A DNA stretch of 64,000 nucleotides from Canna indica (GCA_034359265.1 CP136890.1:93149501-93213500), one strand, 5' to 3'; positions 46,654 to 58,732 are shown, counted from the first letter of the stretch. Made by a program: numbers and translations. Notes: generated by a model from the letters alone, not told the origin.

Positions 46654-46674
46654 CCAAGACCAACCTTTCAGCAA

Positions 46675-47467
46675 CATGTTAGATTGTAAGCCTGGTGACG
46701 TACCTATCATTAAAGGCGATAAATTTAGCAAAAATCAATGTCCTAAAAATGCATTAGAAAAGAGACAAATGAATGACAAGCCATTTGATAATGCACTGGG
46801 GAGCCTGATGTATGCACAGGTTTACACTAGACCAGACATTGCTTTTATTGTTGGAGTCTTGGGCAGATATCAGTCTAATCCTGGTTATGATCATTGGGTA
46901 GTTGCTAAGAAAGTTATGAGATACATGCAGAGGACTAAAGAACACATGCTTGTGTATAATATAGTGGAAAATTTAGAGATTGTAGACTATTCTGACTCAG
47001 ATATTGCTGGGTGCTTTGATGACAAAAAATCTACATCTGGATATATTTTCATGTTAGCTGGTGGAGCCATCTCTTGGAAAAGTAAGAAGCAGACTCAAGT
47101 TGCTTTTTCCACTATGCAAGTAGAATTTGTTGCCTGTTATTCTGCGGCTTCTCAAGTTGTCTGGCTTAAGAATCTTGTTTTTGGGCTTCGTCTTGTTGAT
47201 TCTATTTTTAGGCCTCTTACTATTTATTGTGATAACAGTGTTGTTGTGTTCTTTACGAAGAACAATAAAACCTCTAGTGGCTCCAAACATTTAGAGCTAA
47301 AATATTTGACTGTTAGATATCTTGTAAAGAAAGGAGATATTTTAGTTGAACACGTAGAGACAGATCTGATGCTTGCTGATCCCTTAACCAAGGGACTCAG
47401 ACCCATAGTCTTTAATAGACATGTTGAAAATATGAGCATTTTGAGTTCTTTTGATGTGCTTGGTTAG
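46675..47467 (+). pseudogene. Copia RT end and RNase H
   Basis: It resumes the copia frame exactly where it was left at 35,887 (ERF then NMLDCK). RNase H motifs are VDYSDSDIAG, KSKKQTQVAFSTMQVE and YCDN, with ADPLTKGL near the end. Open for 264 codons to a TAG at 47,465, and unusually clean compared with the 5' half of the element. Confidence 0.87.
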
Positions 47468-47772
47468 TGGGAGTTATTTTTCCTTTTGTTTTGAGCACTT
47501 TGATACATGATTGTTAGGTTTATGTTACCGCATGTTCAATAATAAACTCTTTTTCCTTTGAGATCATATTATCATATTTAATATATGTGTTCAATAATTA
47601 TTTAAGACTCGGTATCATATGAATCAGAATGTCTCTTGATTGATATTATATTTGAGTCTAGAGACATCATGATTTTGTTTAAAGGCTCGGTGTCATGTGA
47701 ATCATGTTGCCCATTGATTGATGCCATTTTTGAGTTTAGAGACTTGATGGTTTTTTTTTAAAAAAATCATAC

Positions 47773-48208
47773 GTTTTCTCTAGGGGTGTAATCGAGCCGA
47801 GCCGAGCCGAGCTTGCTTGTGCTCAAGCTCTGCTCATTTAAGAAATGTCGAGCTCGAGCTCAAACTCGAGCTAGATCGAGCTTCAATATCCAGGCTCGAG
47901 ATCGGCTCGAGCCCGACTCAACTAACTCGAGCTCGGCTCGTTTAAGCTCGTTTAGGCTCGTTTATTTTTCTCAAGCGTGACCGAGCTCATTCAAGCTCGA
48001 TTAAGCTCGGCTCGAGTCGGGTTTATGCTCAACCCCATATGAAATATTAATATTTATATAATTATATATATATATATATATATATGAAGCTCGATTAGGT
48101 TCGCGAGCCGCTCGAGTCGAGTATTACTTAGCTCGAGCTCGAGTTTTCATCGAGTCGATCTCGAGTAGCTCACGAGCTGCTCGGCTCACTTACACCCCTA
48201 GTTTTCTC
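47773..48208. mobile_element. hAT-type MITE in the copia 3' region
   Basis: Element 47,781-48,200 (420 bp), ends TAGGGGTGTAA and TTACACCCCTA, with a perfect 8 bp target duplication GTTTTCTC (47,773-47,780 and 48,201-48,208). The inside is built of GAGCTCGAGC and GGCTCGAG words with a TA microsatellite at 48,062-48,083. Confidence 0.9.
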
Positions 48209-48567
48209 TTGCCGAAAAGTATATCTAGAAGAGAAAGTATGAGGACTGATAATGAAAATTACACTGTTCTTATTGGATCATTTTGAGTGTTATTTTCATG
48301 CTACACTCCACACCAATGACAATTGTCAGAAATGTCAGTGGTATTCGTGATTATGGAAAGTCTTATGTCCAGTATTGTCATGATGGCTGCCATGATTCGA
48401 TATCATTGGTTGTTGATATGAGTCATAATAAGTGTTGCATCTTGGATCATTTTATATTTTATTTATTTATTTTGTGGCCATATTTTTTGAAATATGTGAT
48501 TAAACCCGTGTGTCATTTTTTAAATAATTTTTTTAAAAAAATAAAATTTTACAATTCATCTTGCCCA

Positions 48568-48577
48568 AGTGGGAGAA
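48568..48577 (+). other. Copia polypurine tract
   Basis: AGTGGGAGAA immediately precedes the 3' LTR, the primer for plus-strand synthesis. Confidence 0.9.
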
Positions 48578-49048
48578 TGTTAGAATATTTTTTAAATATT
48601 TTATATTTTTATTTTTCATATGTGGGCTACAATCAATTATAATGTTTTGATTTAATAAAAGCGGGTTTAATTTTATGATCCATTATTGAGATGCCTATTA
48701 GCTCATGTGATCTTGATCCATGTGATTCGAGCTTGAAACACTTAATCATGATTGGTGTGATTAATTAAATGTAGGCCCGATTAATGAAGTTCGTGATGGA
48801 CGGACCCATTTAATTAGTTATAAATAGAGGCTAAATCTCTTTTACACATCGTGTGGAAAAACCCTAGCTCATAGTTGCTTTCCTCATCAAAAGCAGAGTG
48901 TTTGAGACGGTGTTGTGGAGGAAGATTCAACTTTCTTTAAAGATTCAGAAGTTTATTTTGCTATAAATATATCGTAAAATTTTATCTTACTAATTTATTT
49001 AGGATATTTTTAAATTTATGAAATATTTAATTACAGATTTATTTTACA
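48578..49048 (+). mobile_element. 3' LTR of the copia element
   Basis: 471 bp, TGTTAGAATATT to TTTTACA, with TATAAATA at 48,819. It shows the uninterrupted form of the site where the Mutator-like element entered the 5' LTR. Confidence 0.92.
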
Positions 49049-49053
49049 CGGCG

Positions 49054-50246
49054 TGAATTAATTGTCAAATTGGTACTTGTACTCCTATTAAGACAATTAG
49101 TCTATATTCACAAAGAAACCCTTGTTTTATATCCCGAGGAGACATCATAATTGTGCATCAACCAAAGTGAGGGAACAGCTCACCTACCTACCTTCTCCCA
49201 CAAAACTCAATTTAATTCCATTTCATCTCAGCAATCATGAAAACTAGCAGCATCATTAGGACATCATACTCTAATTGATGTCAGATGTACATGCACTTGC
49301 CTGCGCGTTGTTCTACCTCACTTCACTTCACTTTAATTTATGTCACTGATGGAGAGATTACGTTCTTATCACCGTATCTAGGTTATGTTGAAATTTATAT
49401 TCATCAATTTTGTACAATTTAATTACCAAATGATTGATGCGACTTAAAAAAAATAAAGAATGGAATGAATAATCAACGTGAGAAAATTGAACGAGAGACT
49501 TATATAATTCAAGTAAGAACTATACAAATATCATAGGCTCAAAGTGGGATAGATGAAAAATTGTATTTAAGTCATTTGTAAAATTAGGATTTTTTATCTC
49601 ACGTAGATAAATGTGCTAATTAAATATTAACTTATAACTATAAATATATATGTCTTATCACTGGTGGACTTTGCATTTATTGCTATGATTTTTGAATTTT
49701 GAGATTGTGCACTCAAATCTTGATTTGAAAATATGATTGCTCATTAGTAAAATTTTTTGCTTATTATTCTTTTTCAACTAATGAGCATTATACGCAGCTA
49801 ATATGCATTGATAAAAAAAACACACTTGAATTCTCTCTTCTCCCTAACCCTTTCATGCATCTTCCATACTGCTACAATCCGAGAACTCTGTGAATTTGCT
49901 ATCACAATGAGTTTTTTTTTTTAGACTTACATATATACTGGAGGTGTATTGTCTGTAATCCGAGCAAAATCTTTCTTAAGTGAAGACAATAGAAATCTTA
50001 AAGACAGAAACATCCCTTATCAGTTCTTTGATCTTCTTGGATCCACTCTTATTTCTTTGTATTTTAATTATTTTCTTATCTTGTCCCTGCGTTGCAAGAA
50101 GCATAACAACTCATAGTTTTGAGGTGAAGGTCCTTTCACCAACTATATAGAGCGCAACAACTGATCAGTGATGGACCATAATATAGCTTATATTATATAG
50201 CATGCATGATTGAGAAGTTTGTAGCTGCATGGCATAAAATTTAGTA
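49054..50246. other. Intergenic, nothing recognised
   Basis: AT-rich, no frame, no clear repeat ends. Confidence 0.4.
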
Positions 50247-50679
50247 GCAGAAAGTAAGGCTGTTCATGGGTCAAACCCGACCCAATGAACCCGAGAACCC
50301 GACCCGACCCGAACCAATTGGGTCGGGTTGGGTCGGGTAATCGGGTCGGGTCGGGTTCAAATTTTTGAAACCCGATTATAATCGGGTCGGGTTCGGGTTT
50401 CAATCTTTAAAACCTGATGACCCGAGACCCGACCCGATTACCCGGATTTTATATAATTTTTAAAATATTTATATTTAAAAATATTTATTTATTATTATTA
50501 TTTTAAAATATTATTTTAATTATTTTTTTTAAAAAAATTAAAAATTATTATTAAAAAATTATTTTTTTACCTAAACCCGACTACCCGACCCGACCCGACC
50601 CGATTACATTTGATCGGGTCGGATGGATTTTTTCTCTAAATCTGATCCGATCCGATCCGTGAACACCCCTAGCAAAAAG
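50247..50679. mobile_element. hAT-type MITE (CCCGACCCGA family)
   Basis: Element 50,255-50,671, ends TAAGGCTGTTCATGGG and the reverse of CCGTGAACACCCCTA. The 8 bp target copies GCAGAAAG and GCAAAAAG differ by one base. The inside is built of CCCGACCCGA and GGGTCGGGT words. Confidence 0.85.
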
Positions 50680-51139
50680 GATTGGTAAAGAGTTGATGGC
50701 ACATATGAATGTTTGAAAAGCTTTAATTACTTTGCACTTTCAAGGGTCAAGAAGGCCCTGAAAGTTGAATGTTTGAAAATAGTAATTAAATATTGAGGAA
50801 GTGGATCAGGTACCACTTTGTGCAGTGCACTATTAGAACCATCACATATGTAATTCCAAGTTTCCAACTCCCCTTCCATCCAAAGTTGAATGGAATCAGT
50901 TATATACATTTAACATCAAAAACTATTTTCCAATACCATATTGATTCAGCATATATCATTATTCCTATTATTCCCTAAAACAAAAGTATTTTAAATTTTT
51001 GGCACATTTTAATTTCATTTTATTGAAGCATACTAATTAAGCGGCGTTACTTAAAAATACTAAAGATAAAAAAAGAAAACAAAATAAAAAATTTCATTCC
51101 AAAAAATATTTTTTTGTTACTTTATTGAAAATTGAAACC

Positions 51140-51538
51140 TCTTTGCGCTCTCAGTCAGATGTGATCATCAGTCGATTTGGTGAATTAATTGAACTAAATT
51201 TTTGATTAACTGAATCGAAATATATCATTTTTTGTTAACCCATACCAAAATTTTCGGAAAAGGTTTGGTTCGGCTCGATTAATTCACCGCTTAATCGAAA
51301 AACATTATGTTAATAAAATGGATACATTTATTTATTTATATTAACTTAAACTATATTTTAATTAATTCGATAAATTAATCAAATCGAATTGAAAATCGAA
51401 ACTCTAAGTGTTTAACCGTTAACCAAATTGAAAACCAATTGGACAAAGTGGGTTGGTTAATTCGATCAGTTTCGGTTCGATCTATTAATCAATTTTTTCG
51501 ATTAATTGATGAATTTTGCTCACCCCCTACTCTATCTA
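51140..51538. mobile_element. Degenerate MITE of the TTAATCGA family
   Basis: Repeated TTAATTCG, TTAATCAA and AATCGAAA words, and an end CTCACCCCCTA at about 51,530. The left end is not clear, so it is probably an old hAT relic. Confidence 0.45.
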
Positions 51539-51551
51539 AATCAAACATACA

Positions 51552-52053
51552 CCTCCAGCTAGGGGTGAGCATGGACCGGTTAACCGATCCATTAGCAATT
51601 TTATTAACCGGTCCATTAACTTCGGTTTTTCAAAATCATTAATCGTAAACTGGTTCATTAACTTCGGTTAACCGTCATTTCGGTTTTGGTTTTTTCGGTT
51701 CGATTAATCGATAATTTTTAGTTAACCAATAAAAACTTTTAACCTACAAATATTATAATATTATACAAATCACATATAGAGAAAAATCCAGATAAATACC
51801 ATATTTCTATAAAAAAAGTAAAACTACTTGAACCAAGACAATATGCTTCAAAAACTTTTTTTTTATTTTATAATTTCTTGTATTTTTTATAAGTTTTTAT
51901 AATTTATAATTTACTTTTTTTATATAATATAATATATATATTAATATTAAAAATTAATAAATTATATTGAACCGATCGAAACCGAAAATTAATTTTTTCA
52001 AAAACTTAAATCGAAATTGAAAAATTATTTTTTTTCTCACCCCTACCGCCAGC
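51552..52053. mobile_element. hAT-type MITE (GGTTAACCG family)
   Basis: Element 51,560-52,045, ends TAGGGGTGAG and CTCACCCCTA. The 8 bp target copies CCTCCAGC and CCGCCAGC differ by one base. The inside carries GGTTAACCG and CGGTTTTGG words. Confidence 0.86.
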
Positions 52054-53468
52054 CATACATGTATATATACCATCGCAAGCACAAATATAATTATAATTAA
52101 ATACATTATATTAGTTTTGTACATATTATACATTGATGTATTTATAATTGCACACGTAAACCTAACTAGTATGATATGATTGATTATAATGTAAAAACTT
52201 AGTTGATGATAATATGTATTACACTTATTATATATAGTATTCAAGTTGAACTTAAAAATTTAAAAATAAAATAAAAACAAGTTCTTATCTAATTGACTTG
52301 TTATATATAGGTTGACTTTAATAAAAAATATATTCATTTATGTTTAATTATACATATTTTTGTCTTGAAAAAGAATTTAGTAACATGAAGATTATGTTGG
52401 CATAAAAGGACAGCCAGCTATAAGTTTATCTCATCAAGATTTCCATAATAAAATTGAAAATAAATCTGAAAAGTGCCCACAACTGCATTAGAACGGCTAA
52501 ATAATTCTGATCAAGATCTAGAAGAAAAAGCTAAATAATTTACAATCACTTGAGTGGCCCCATCTTTTTCTTGTCCCATCTCTCACCCTCACACCAACGC
52601 ATAGGTTTTACTGGTAGTGACGAAATCTCTCACTTCAACCTCACTTATATTTAAATAAAATTCAATTAATATCTAAAAGAAAATCGATCATAAGAAAAAA
52701 AATCTTTTAATCAAGCAAATCCACACCGTGCGATTGTTGTGGATTCCGTGGGTTTAATTGCGCGCCGGCGCGTTGTTGTACGGGGAAAAGCTTCGTTTTA
52801 GGACAATACGTAAATACGTAGCTTTGTAACCCGTTCTTTACCTTCCTTTTAATTGGACACATAACGATTACTACATCGTAGGAGTGTAGGACCAATCGTT
52901 TTCCAATGAAGAGGCAGGTGTTGACGAAGACGGATGAAACTGCACGTGAGTTCCCTGCGGAGTCCCATCCAAATCTATGACGTGGCAGGCAAGATTGGTA
53001 CGCGTACCTATCCGATACTCGCACCCACAATTTCATAACGAGACACCCACCCACAGTTGACCATGCGTACGTCGTCGACACGTGGGGGAAATGTGGAGAC
53101 CGTTTAAGGTTATAGAAATAGATGAGGAGTACAAATATCAAGAGACAATTTATCTCCTTTTCTTTTCTTTATTCTAAATCACTACCGACTCCGTTTTTAA
53201 TCTCTCTCGTCGCTTTGCAGCATTTTAAACTTATTTTTCCCTTAAAATAATGGTATCAAATTGTTGTAGGGTTTCTTCTTCTTCTTCCTTTTTTCCGCCT
53301 CTTCCCTTCTCCTCTTTCTCACGCCATTGGAGACTCTCATCCAACTTCTGCGATGATCTCCTCTAGTCTAATTTTTCTTTTCCTTTCTTTGACTGAAAGC
53401 TTTGATTTTTGTGATTAATTGTCTTCTTGTTCTCGATCGAGAGATATCGCTCTTGAAGGTATTCGGAA
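52054..53468 (+). promoter_or_regulatory. Upstream region of the RING-HC gene
   Basis: AT-rich to 52,700. Then come two G-boxes (CACGTG at 52,943-52,948 and 53,079-53,084), one TGACGTGGCA (52,978-52,987, bZIP/ABRE-like) and one W-box TTGACC (53,057-53,062). A pyrimidine-rich leader (53,150-53,330) follows. This suggests stress or ABA responsive control, which is inference. Confidence 0.5.
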
Positions 53469-56400
53469 ATGGCTGACTTGGACTCCGAATTCCAGCGTGG
53501 CCTCGAGGAGCTCGTCCGCGGTCACCTTGACGGATGCATGACCTCGCCTGCTCTCGCTTCTTCGTCATCTTCCTCCTGTGCCGGTGGCGATGACGACCCG
53601 CTTGCCCGCCGTCGCCGCCGCTCCCACCTTGATGGGAGCGAGCTCGCTGAGTCGTCCGCAGCGGCGCGGCGCCAATCCCGGATCCTTAGCCGATGGGCCG
53701 CCCGCCAGGCGGAGGAGATGATCACCACCATCGAGCGGCGGAACCGCGAGACCGAGCTGATGGCGCTCGCCGGCCTCCACACCGTATCCATGCTCGACTC
53801 CTCCTTCCTCCGGGATCCGGGACGGTCCCCCTCCTCGTCGTCGGTGGAGCGCCCGGCCACCGCCCGCGCATCGTCCATCCTCCAGATGTGGCGGGAGCTG
53901 GATCACGTGACGGCCTCCGCGAGGGGGCGGAGGGGCAGCGCGGCGGATTCGGTAGACGGCGATCGGAGTCGCGCCGAGGGCCGGGATCTCGGCGGCAGCT
54001 CGGTAGCCCCCAGCGAGAGCGATTACAACGGATTCGACCAATGGTCTCGAGGGGATTTGGATTTGTTGCGACGGTCAGGTGAGGAGGAGGACGACGACGA
54101 TCGGAGGTCTAGCAGGGAGCAGTCTCCTGAGCTCGGAGATGGCGAGAGGGAGAGGGTGAGGCAGATCGTTCGTGGATGGGTCACGGAAAGCTCAATACCG
54201 GACACAGAACCAAGAATCTCACCCAGGAATGAGACCCAGAGAGCAGAATGGCTTGGGGAGATCGAAAGGGAGAGGGTGAGATTGGTAAGGGAGTGGGTGC
54301 AGATGGCGAGCCAGCAGCAGAGAGATGCTCGGGCTAGCAGGAGAGATAGGGAGAGAGAAATGGACCGAGATGGATCGATCACAGATCATGAGGATGGACA
54401 GCCAGAGCATGTGCAGAGAGAGTTGCTAAGACTGCGAGGGCGCCAGGCTCGCCTCGAGCTGATCATGAGGATGGTGACTGAGCGACAAAGAGAGCTCGAG
54501 AGCTTATCGGAGCATCATGCAGTTTCCGAGTTTGCTCATCGTAATCGCATTCATGTAAGTGCTCAAAGAAGATTTTCAGTAGCTTAGCTAGTATATGTCC
54601 AAATTCTTCCGAGTTACATCAAACTTTGTTGATCTATGTCTTTGTCTTCAATTTGTGATGGTGTAAGGTGTTAAAATCCTAGGTTAAGCACATTCTAGCT
54701 TAAATTGATGTGAAGGTAAAATGTTGATGAAAATTCACCCATCTTTTGCTAAATATGTGTTTCTAGCTTGTGAATCTGTGTTTATCTTATTAAGAAGCAG
54801 GGCATCAATTTCTGAGATTTTCAATGGTAAATAACTAAATATGACAGCTTAATAAGGGGCTTTCACGTGTAGAATGTTCATGCTTCAAATGGAAAATATA
54901 CCTGACATATATTCTTTGATTTTGTCTGAGGTTTGATAATTAATACACAGGCAGACATGTTTCAAATACCAACAACAGATTTCTTTTATGCAATTCCAGC
55001 CTTGTTCTATTTAGTGTTGATCTCATTCTACTACATTAAACACTGCTAAGGTTTTTTTCTTTAATCATGGCACCATTTGAGTATATATGTAGGCACTTTC
55101 ATGACTCTACTTTGACCAATCAACAACTTGGAAAAAAATTCTTACATGGATGATTACCAACACGAGCTCACATCAAAAGTGTATTTGCACTAGAAATTAT
55201 TCAATGGTGGATGTGGTATATATCTTGTCATTTCTTCCCCTTTGTCTGACCCTCTTGTGCGAGTACTTCTTAGCTTTCATCTATCTTGTTCATTTCTTCA
55301 CATATGTTACTTAGTTTTGAAAAAAATATAGTTGTATTTCTGTATTATATATTGTATCTTAAAAAAATTGATTTCTGTTTCTGACTGCTACTTCTTTTTC
55401 GCACTCCAGTCACTACTCAGAGGTAGATTCTTGAGAAATGGCAGGCCAACTGAGGATGATGAAGAGAGACCACCTTCAGCAGCGTCAAGAGAAATTGGGC
55501 AGCTTAGACAACGTCGACGTGTCTCTGGTTTAAGGTATATATTTGTTCAGCTCAATTGTAATTTTGCTAATACTGTGAAATTTTCCTATTACCTAGTCAA
55601 TTTGTTTGTTTGTTGCCATATTGATAGCTGTCTCTAGAACATCATTAATAGGCAAGAAAAGAATCATTATGGTGACAACAATAAGCCCTAAATGTGATTG
55701 CAATATCACTACCATCATCAAAATGTAGGCTCATAACATTCGCAAAGCCATTGTACTTAGAGGAAGTTGCAGACTTTTTTATTATTATATCATATCTTAA
55801 AAAACCGTAGGTTTATGAGCACAAAATAAAACTATTTTGACGTAGAGCTCACATGAATTTAGGTTATTACTTTGAATTGCTGTGGTGGTTATGGATTCAG
55901 AGTTTGAATTAGCTTCTTGCCATGTGGAAGTGCCAATACAGAAATTCTGGGACCAAAATGTTACTTTCAAAGCGAATATGACCCTTGAACTTCAACATAA
56001 TGAGAAATTGTAACCTGCAACAGCAAGATATTCAAGTTTCCAATTAGATACAGAGAATATTGTTGAATAAATCTATAGAGCTGCAGGTCTAACATTGCCT
56101 TTAGTACTGATTGCTTATTTGTTCATTTTTTGAACTAAACCAATTCTCGAAGAAATGATTTCCTATTTTGTGTTCTTTTGAGGTACATCCTGAATTGTGA
56201 AAATAATAAGAGATGATGTTTTTTTGCTTCTAGGGACGGTTTTCGTTTCAGATTAGAGAATATTGTTCGTGGGCAAGCAAACAGCCATAATGACACTTTG
56301 GCTGGTCAGAGTGTTGCTACTGTTAGAACTGATAATTCTCAAGAAGGCATTGCCCCGGATATCCTGAATGATAATCCAGCTCAGAACCAATCTAGGAATG

Positions 56401-58126
56401 AAGACAATAGTGTCCATCAGGTAATTGAGACGCATGCAACAACTGGATCAGAGACTAGTGTTGCTAATGATAATATCAACACGGCAGAACCTGCTACTCT
56501 GGTGGCTGATTTACAGGAAGAAGAAGCACAAGAGAGAGGAGATAGGGAAATGAGTACTGAAGTTGGTCTGAGTGAGTGGCATGCAGAGGATGGTGAAGAG
56601 TATGAAGAAAACTGGCAGGAAAATATAGTCCAAGACTGGGTGCATGAGGAACCAGAGAACCAAGATGAAGATGATAACCATCTTCCAGAAGCGAATGAGG
56701 AATGGCACGAAGATGAATCTCATGTTACTGAAGAAACCTGGCAGGATGAACAGTCCGATGTCTTAAATGATCCAAGGTCAAGTCCAAGCAGAAGAGTAAA
56801 TAGATTTATTCCTCCTGATGATGAAAATGTATATAGTATGGAACTAAGGGAGCTCCTAAGCAGGTAGTTTCTGCCTTTCTGGTTTTCCTCAGTATTTGAT
56901 CTTGGTTGCATGCTGATTAACATTTTCTCCTCTTATTTGATTATGGTTTTCTAAATCAGCCTTGTTACTTTGCAGGCGAAGTGTTTCTAATCTTCTTCAT
57001 AGTGGTTTTCGTGAAAGCCTAGACCAATTGATACAGTCCTATATTCAACGGCAAAGCAGAGCTCCGATTGATTGGGATATGCAAAGACCTTTACCTACTC
57101 CAAATTCACCAGAAGAAGATCAGGACAACCAAGTAGATGATCTTAATCAGGATGTTCAGGATACTGCAGCTAGACCACAAAGTGTTTTTCCGCCTCCACC
57201 GCTGCCGCCTCGACAACCTATATGGCACTCTGGGCTACATCATAGCAACTGGGCCAGACAAAACATCCACCGATCAGAAATTGTGCGCTATCTTGCTCGT
57301 AATGTTTAAATTTAAAACCTAAATTATTCTGTTATTAGACGATTATTGTTAAAAAGATGACTTCAGAACTTACCATTTGCCATTGAACTAATTGGTTTAA
57401 CTCGTAGCCATTGAAATAATTGTGTTGATGCAGGAGTGGGATGCTATTAATGATTTGAGGGCTGATATGGCTAGACTACAACAAGGGATGAGTAATATGC
57501 AGAGAATGTTAGAAGCTTGCATGGACATGCAACTAGAGTTGCAGAGGTCAGTACGGCAGGAAGTTTCTGCTGCTTTGAACCGTGCCGTAGGAGAACGAGG
57601 TCAGTATCACTTCATAGAAATTACCATTGACATCTTGCAAGTTTTCATCACTGTGATTGACTCCTAAAAAACAGTGAACCACCTTGTCTCATCAAGTATC
57701 TGGTTCATTGTTGAATAACATCAGCATGTAAAGAATAAAACACAAATTAGATTTATTTGGTGGTTTTCCGATGAGTTGAAGATTGAATCGGCCTACCTTT
57801 CAGGTGTATGCGAGGAGTCATCAGATGATGGATCCAAATGGAGTCAAGTAAGGAAAGGCACCTGCTGTATCTGCTGTGACAGTAATATAGATTCCCTTCT
57901 CTATAGGTTTGTGTGCAAACTTTGCGCCTGCATTATGCATATACCTAACAAGGATCATGAAACATGAATCTTGCTTGCCACTCATTTTTTGCTTTCTTCT
58001 TTCAACAGATGTGGGCACATGTGCACCTGTTCCAAGTGTGCCAATGAATTGGTTCGAACAGGCGGTAAGTGTCCACTGTGCCGCGCACCCATTGTCGAGG
58101 TGGTCCGAGCCTATTCCATACAGTAA
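53469..58126 (+). CDS. RING-HC protein, probable E3 ubiquitin ligase, 7 exons, 844 aa
   Basis: Exons: 53469-54554, 55410-55534, 56234-56863, 56976-57282, 57434-57599, 57804-57906, 58009-58126. All introns are GT-AG and phases match (2,535 nt). Exon 1 is GC-rich and encodes a charged, low-complexity region with several short Arg/Glu-rich helices ([13 protein letters not shown], then [15 protein letters not shown], a repeated motif). Exon 3 encodes a highly acidic part rich in Trp and Glu. Exon 5 has a probable coiled coil ([17 protein letters not shown]). The C-terminal C3HC4 RING is at residues about 790-830 ([26 protein letters not shown]). It belongs to a plant family of large C-terminal RING proteins of little-known function. 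Ubiquitin transfer is inferred from the RING. Confidence 0.88.
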
Positions 58127-58732
58127 ACTACAGGAAACTCACCATGGCAGGGACAGCAGCGAGCGTGACAACCTGTACCACTATTAATGTCTACCCATTA
58201 ATATTTACGTCCATATTGTTCCTGAGGTTCTTGGAGCAGGAAATTGTTTCAAGGGGAATGACAAAAAATGTCACACCTCTTTACTGTTCAAACTGATTTA
58301 ATTCTTTGTTTTATATACCATTACATTCAGCTAAACAGGCAAATGTAATGCTGAATGCACTGTGCTTTGTTTGTACAGAAGCTTAGTTTTGATTTAATGC
58401 ATAAACTTAAGCAGAACTGGTTTATCTGTACATGATGAATTATTTAAAGCTGAGTTTCATGTTTCCAAGTGGGCTTTCGTTGCATTATTTCCTTGTAAAA
58501 TTGTGTTATTAATATTATTATACTATTCTCCTACGGAAACTATGAACATAAATTCGCATCTTGGTTTGCCTGGTATCTGCTGTCATTTGAATAAATAAAC
58601 CCGATTCGGACTGTGTTGTTAGGAAGTCGAAACATGTAGAAACGAAACAACATTCTATTTAAACGTAGGCACGTGTCAGCTTCTTTACACATCCTGCCGA
58701 CACACGTACGCACTCCCTTCTCAGGCTCACTG
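58127..58732. other. Convergent 3' region between two RING genes
   Basis: About 600 bp that must hold both 3' untranslated regions. Putative AATAAA-type signals occur on the minus strand near 58,590 (TTTATT on plus). Nothing else seen. Confidence 0.45.

Larger units (their letters stand above)
35888..46672. mobile_element. Endogenous pararetrovirus block (Caulimoviridae), rearranged
   Basis: A 10.8 kb block of viral DNA lies inside the copia RT frame. Parts in order are: coat fragment (+) 35,888-36,193; RT (+) 36,194-36,830; RNase H (-) 36,831-37,589; protease start, coat, movement, small ORF, intergenic region and two extra frames (-) 37,590-42,479; coat (+) 42,480 to about 43,850; protease, RT and RNase H (+) to 46,653; then a 20-nt coat scrap to 46,672. 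Family evidence is the movement-coat polyprotein, CCHC, DTG protease, YIDD RT, RNase H and the tRNA-Met site at the genome origin, with no integrase. Tungrovirus/dioscovirus-like is my best placement because frames follow the polymerase. No gene is complete across the protease-RT region in one frame. Confidence 0.88.
18902..49048 (+). mobile_element. Ty1/copia LTR retrotransposon, old, heavily nested
   Basis: The LTRs begin TGTTAGAATATT (18,902 and 48,578) and end TTACA (22,745 and 49,048). The target copies CGGCA (18,897-18,901) and CGGCG (49,049-49,053) differ by one base. A tRNA-iMet primer site follows the 5' LTR and a purine tract precedes the 3' LTR. Protein order gag, protease, integrase, RT, RNase H is copia. 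Without its inserts the element would be near 7 kb; it spans 30 kb because a Mutator-like element, a Helitron, a pararetrovirus block and a hAT MITE lie in it. The LTRs differ at roughly one position in ten by eye, and the frames have many stops, so it is old and cannot move on its own. Confidence 0.9.

Noticed and set aside
35888..46672. Reading the block as an active episomal virus
   Set aside because: It is flanked on both sides by copia sequence, and its genes are split, inverted and partly stopped; a chromosomal relic fits better.
53522..54082. Long frames antisense and in other frames of the RING-HC first exon
   Set aside because: GC-rich coding DNA leaves shadow frames; the spliced plus-strand gene explains the region.
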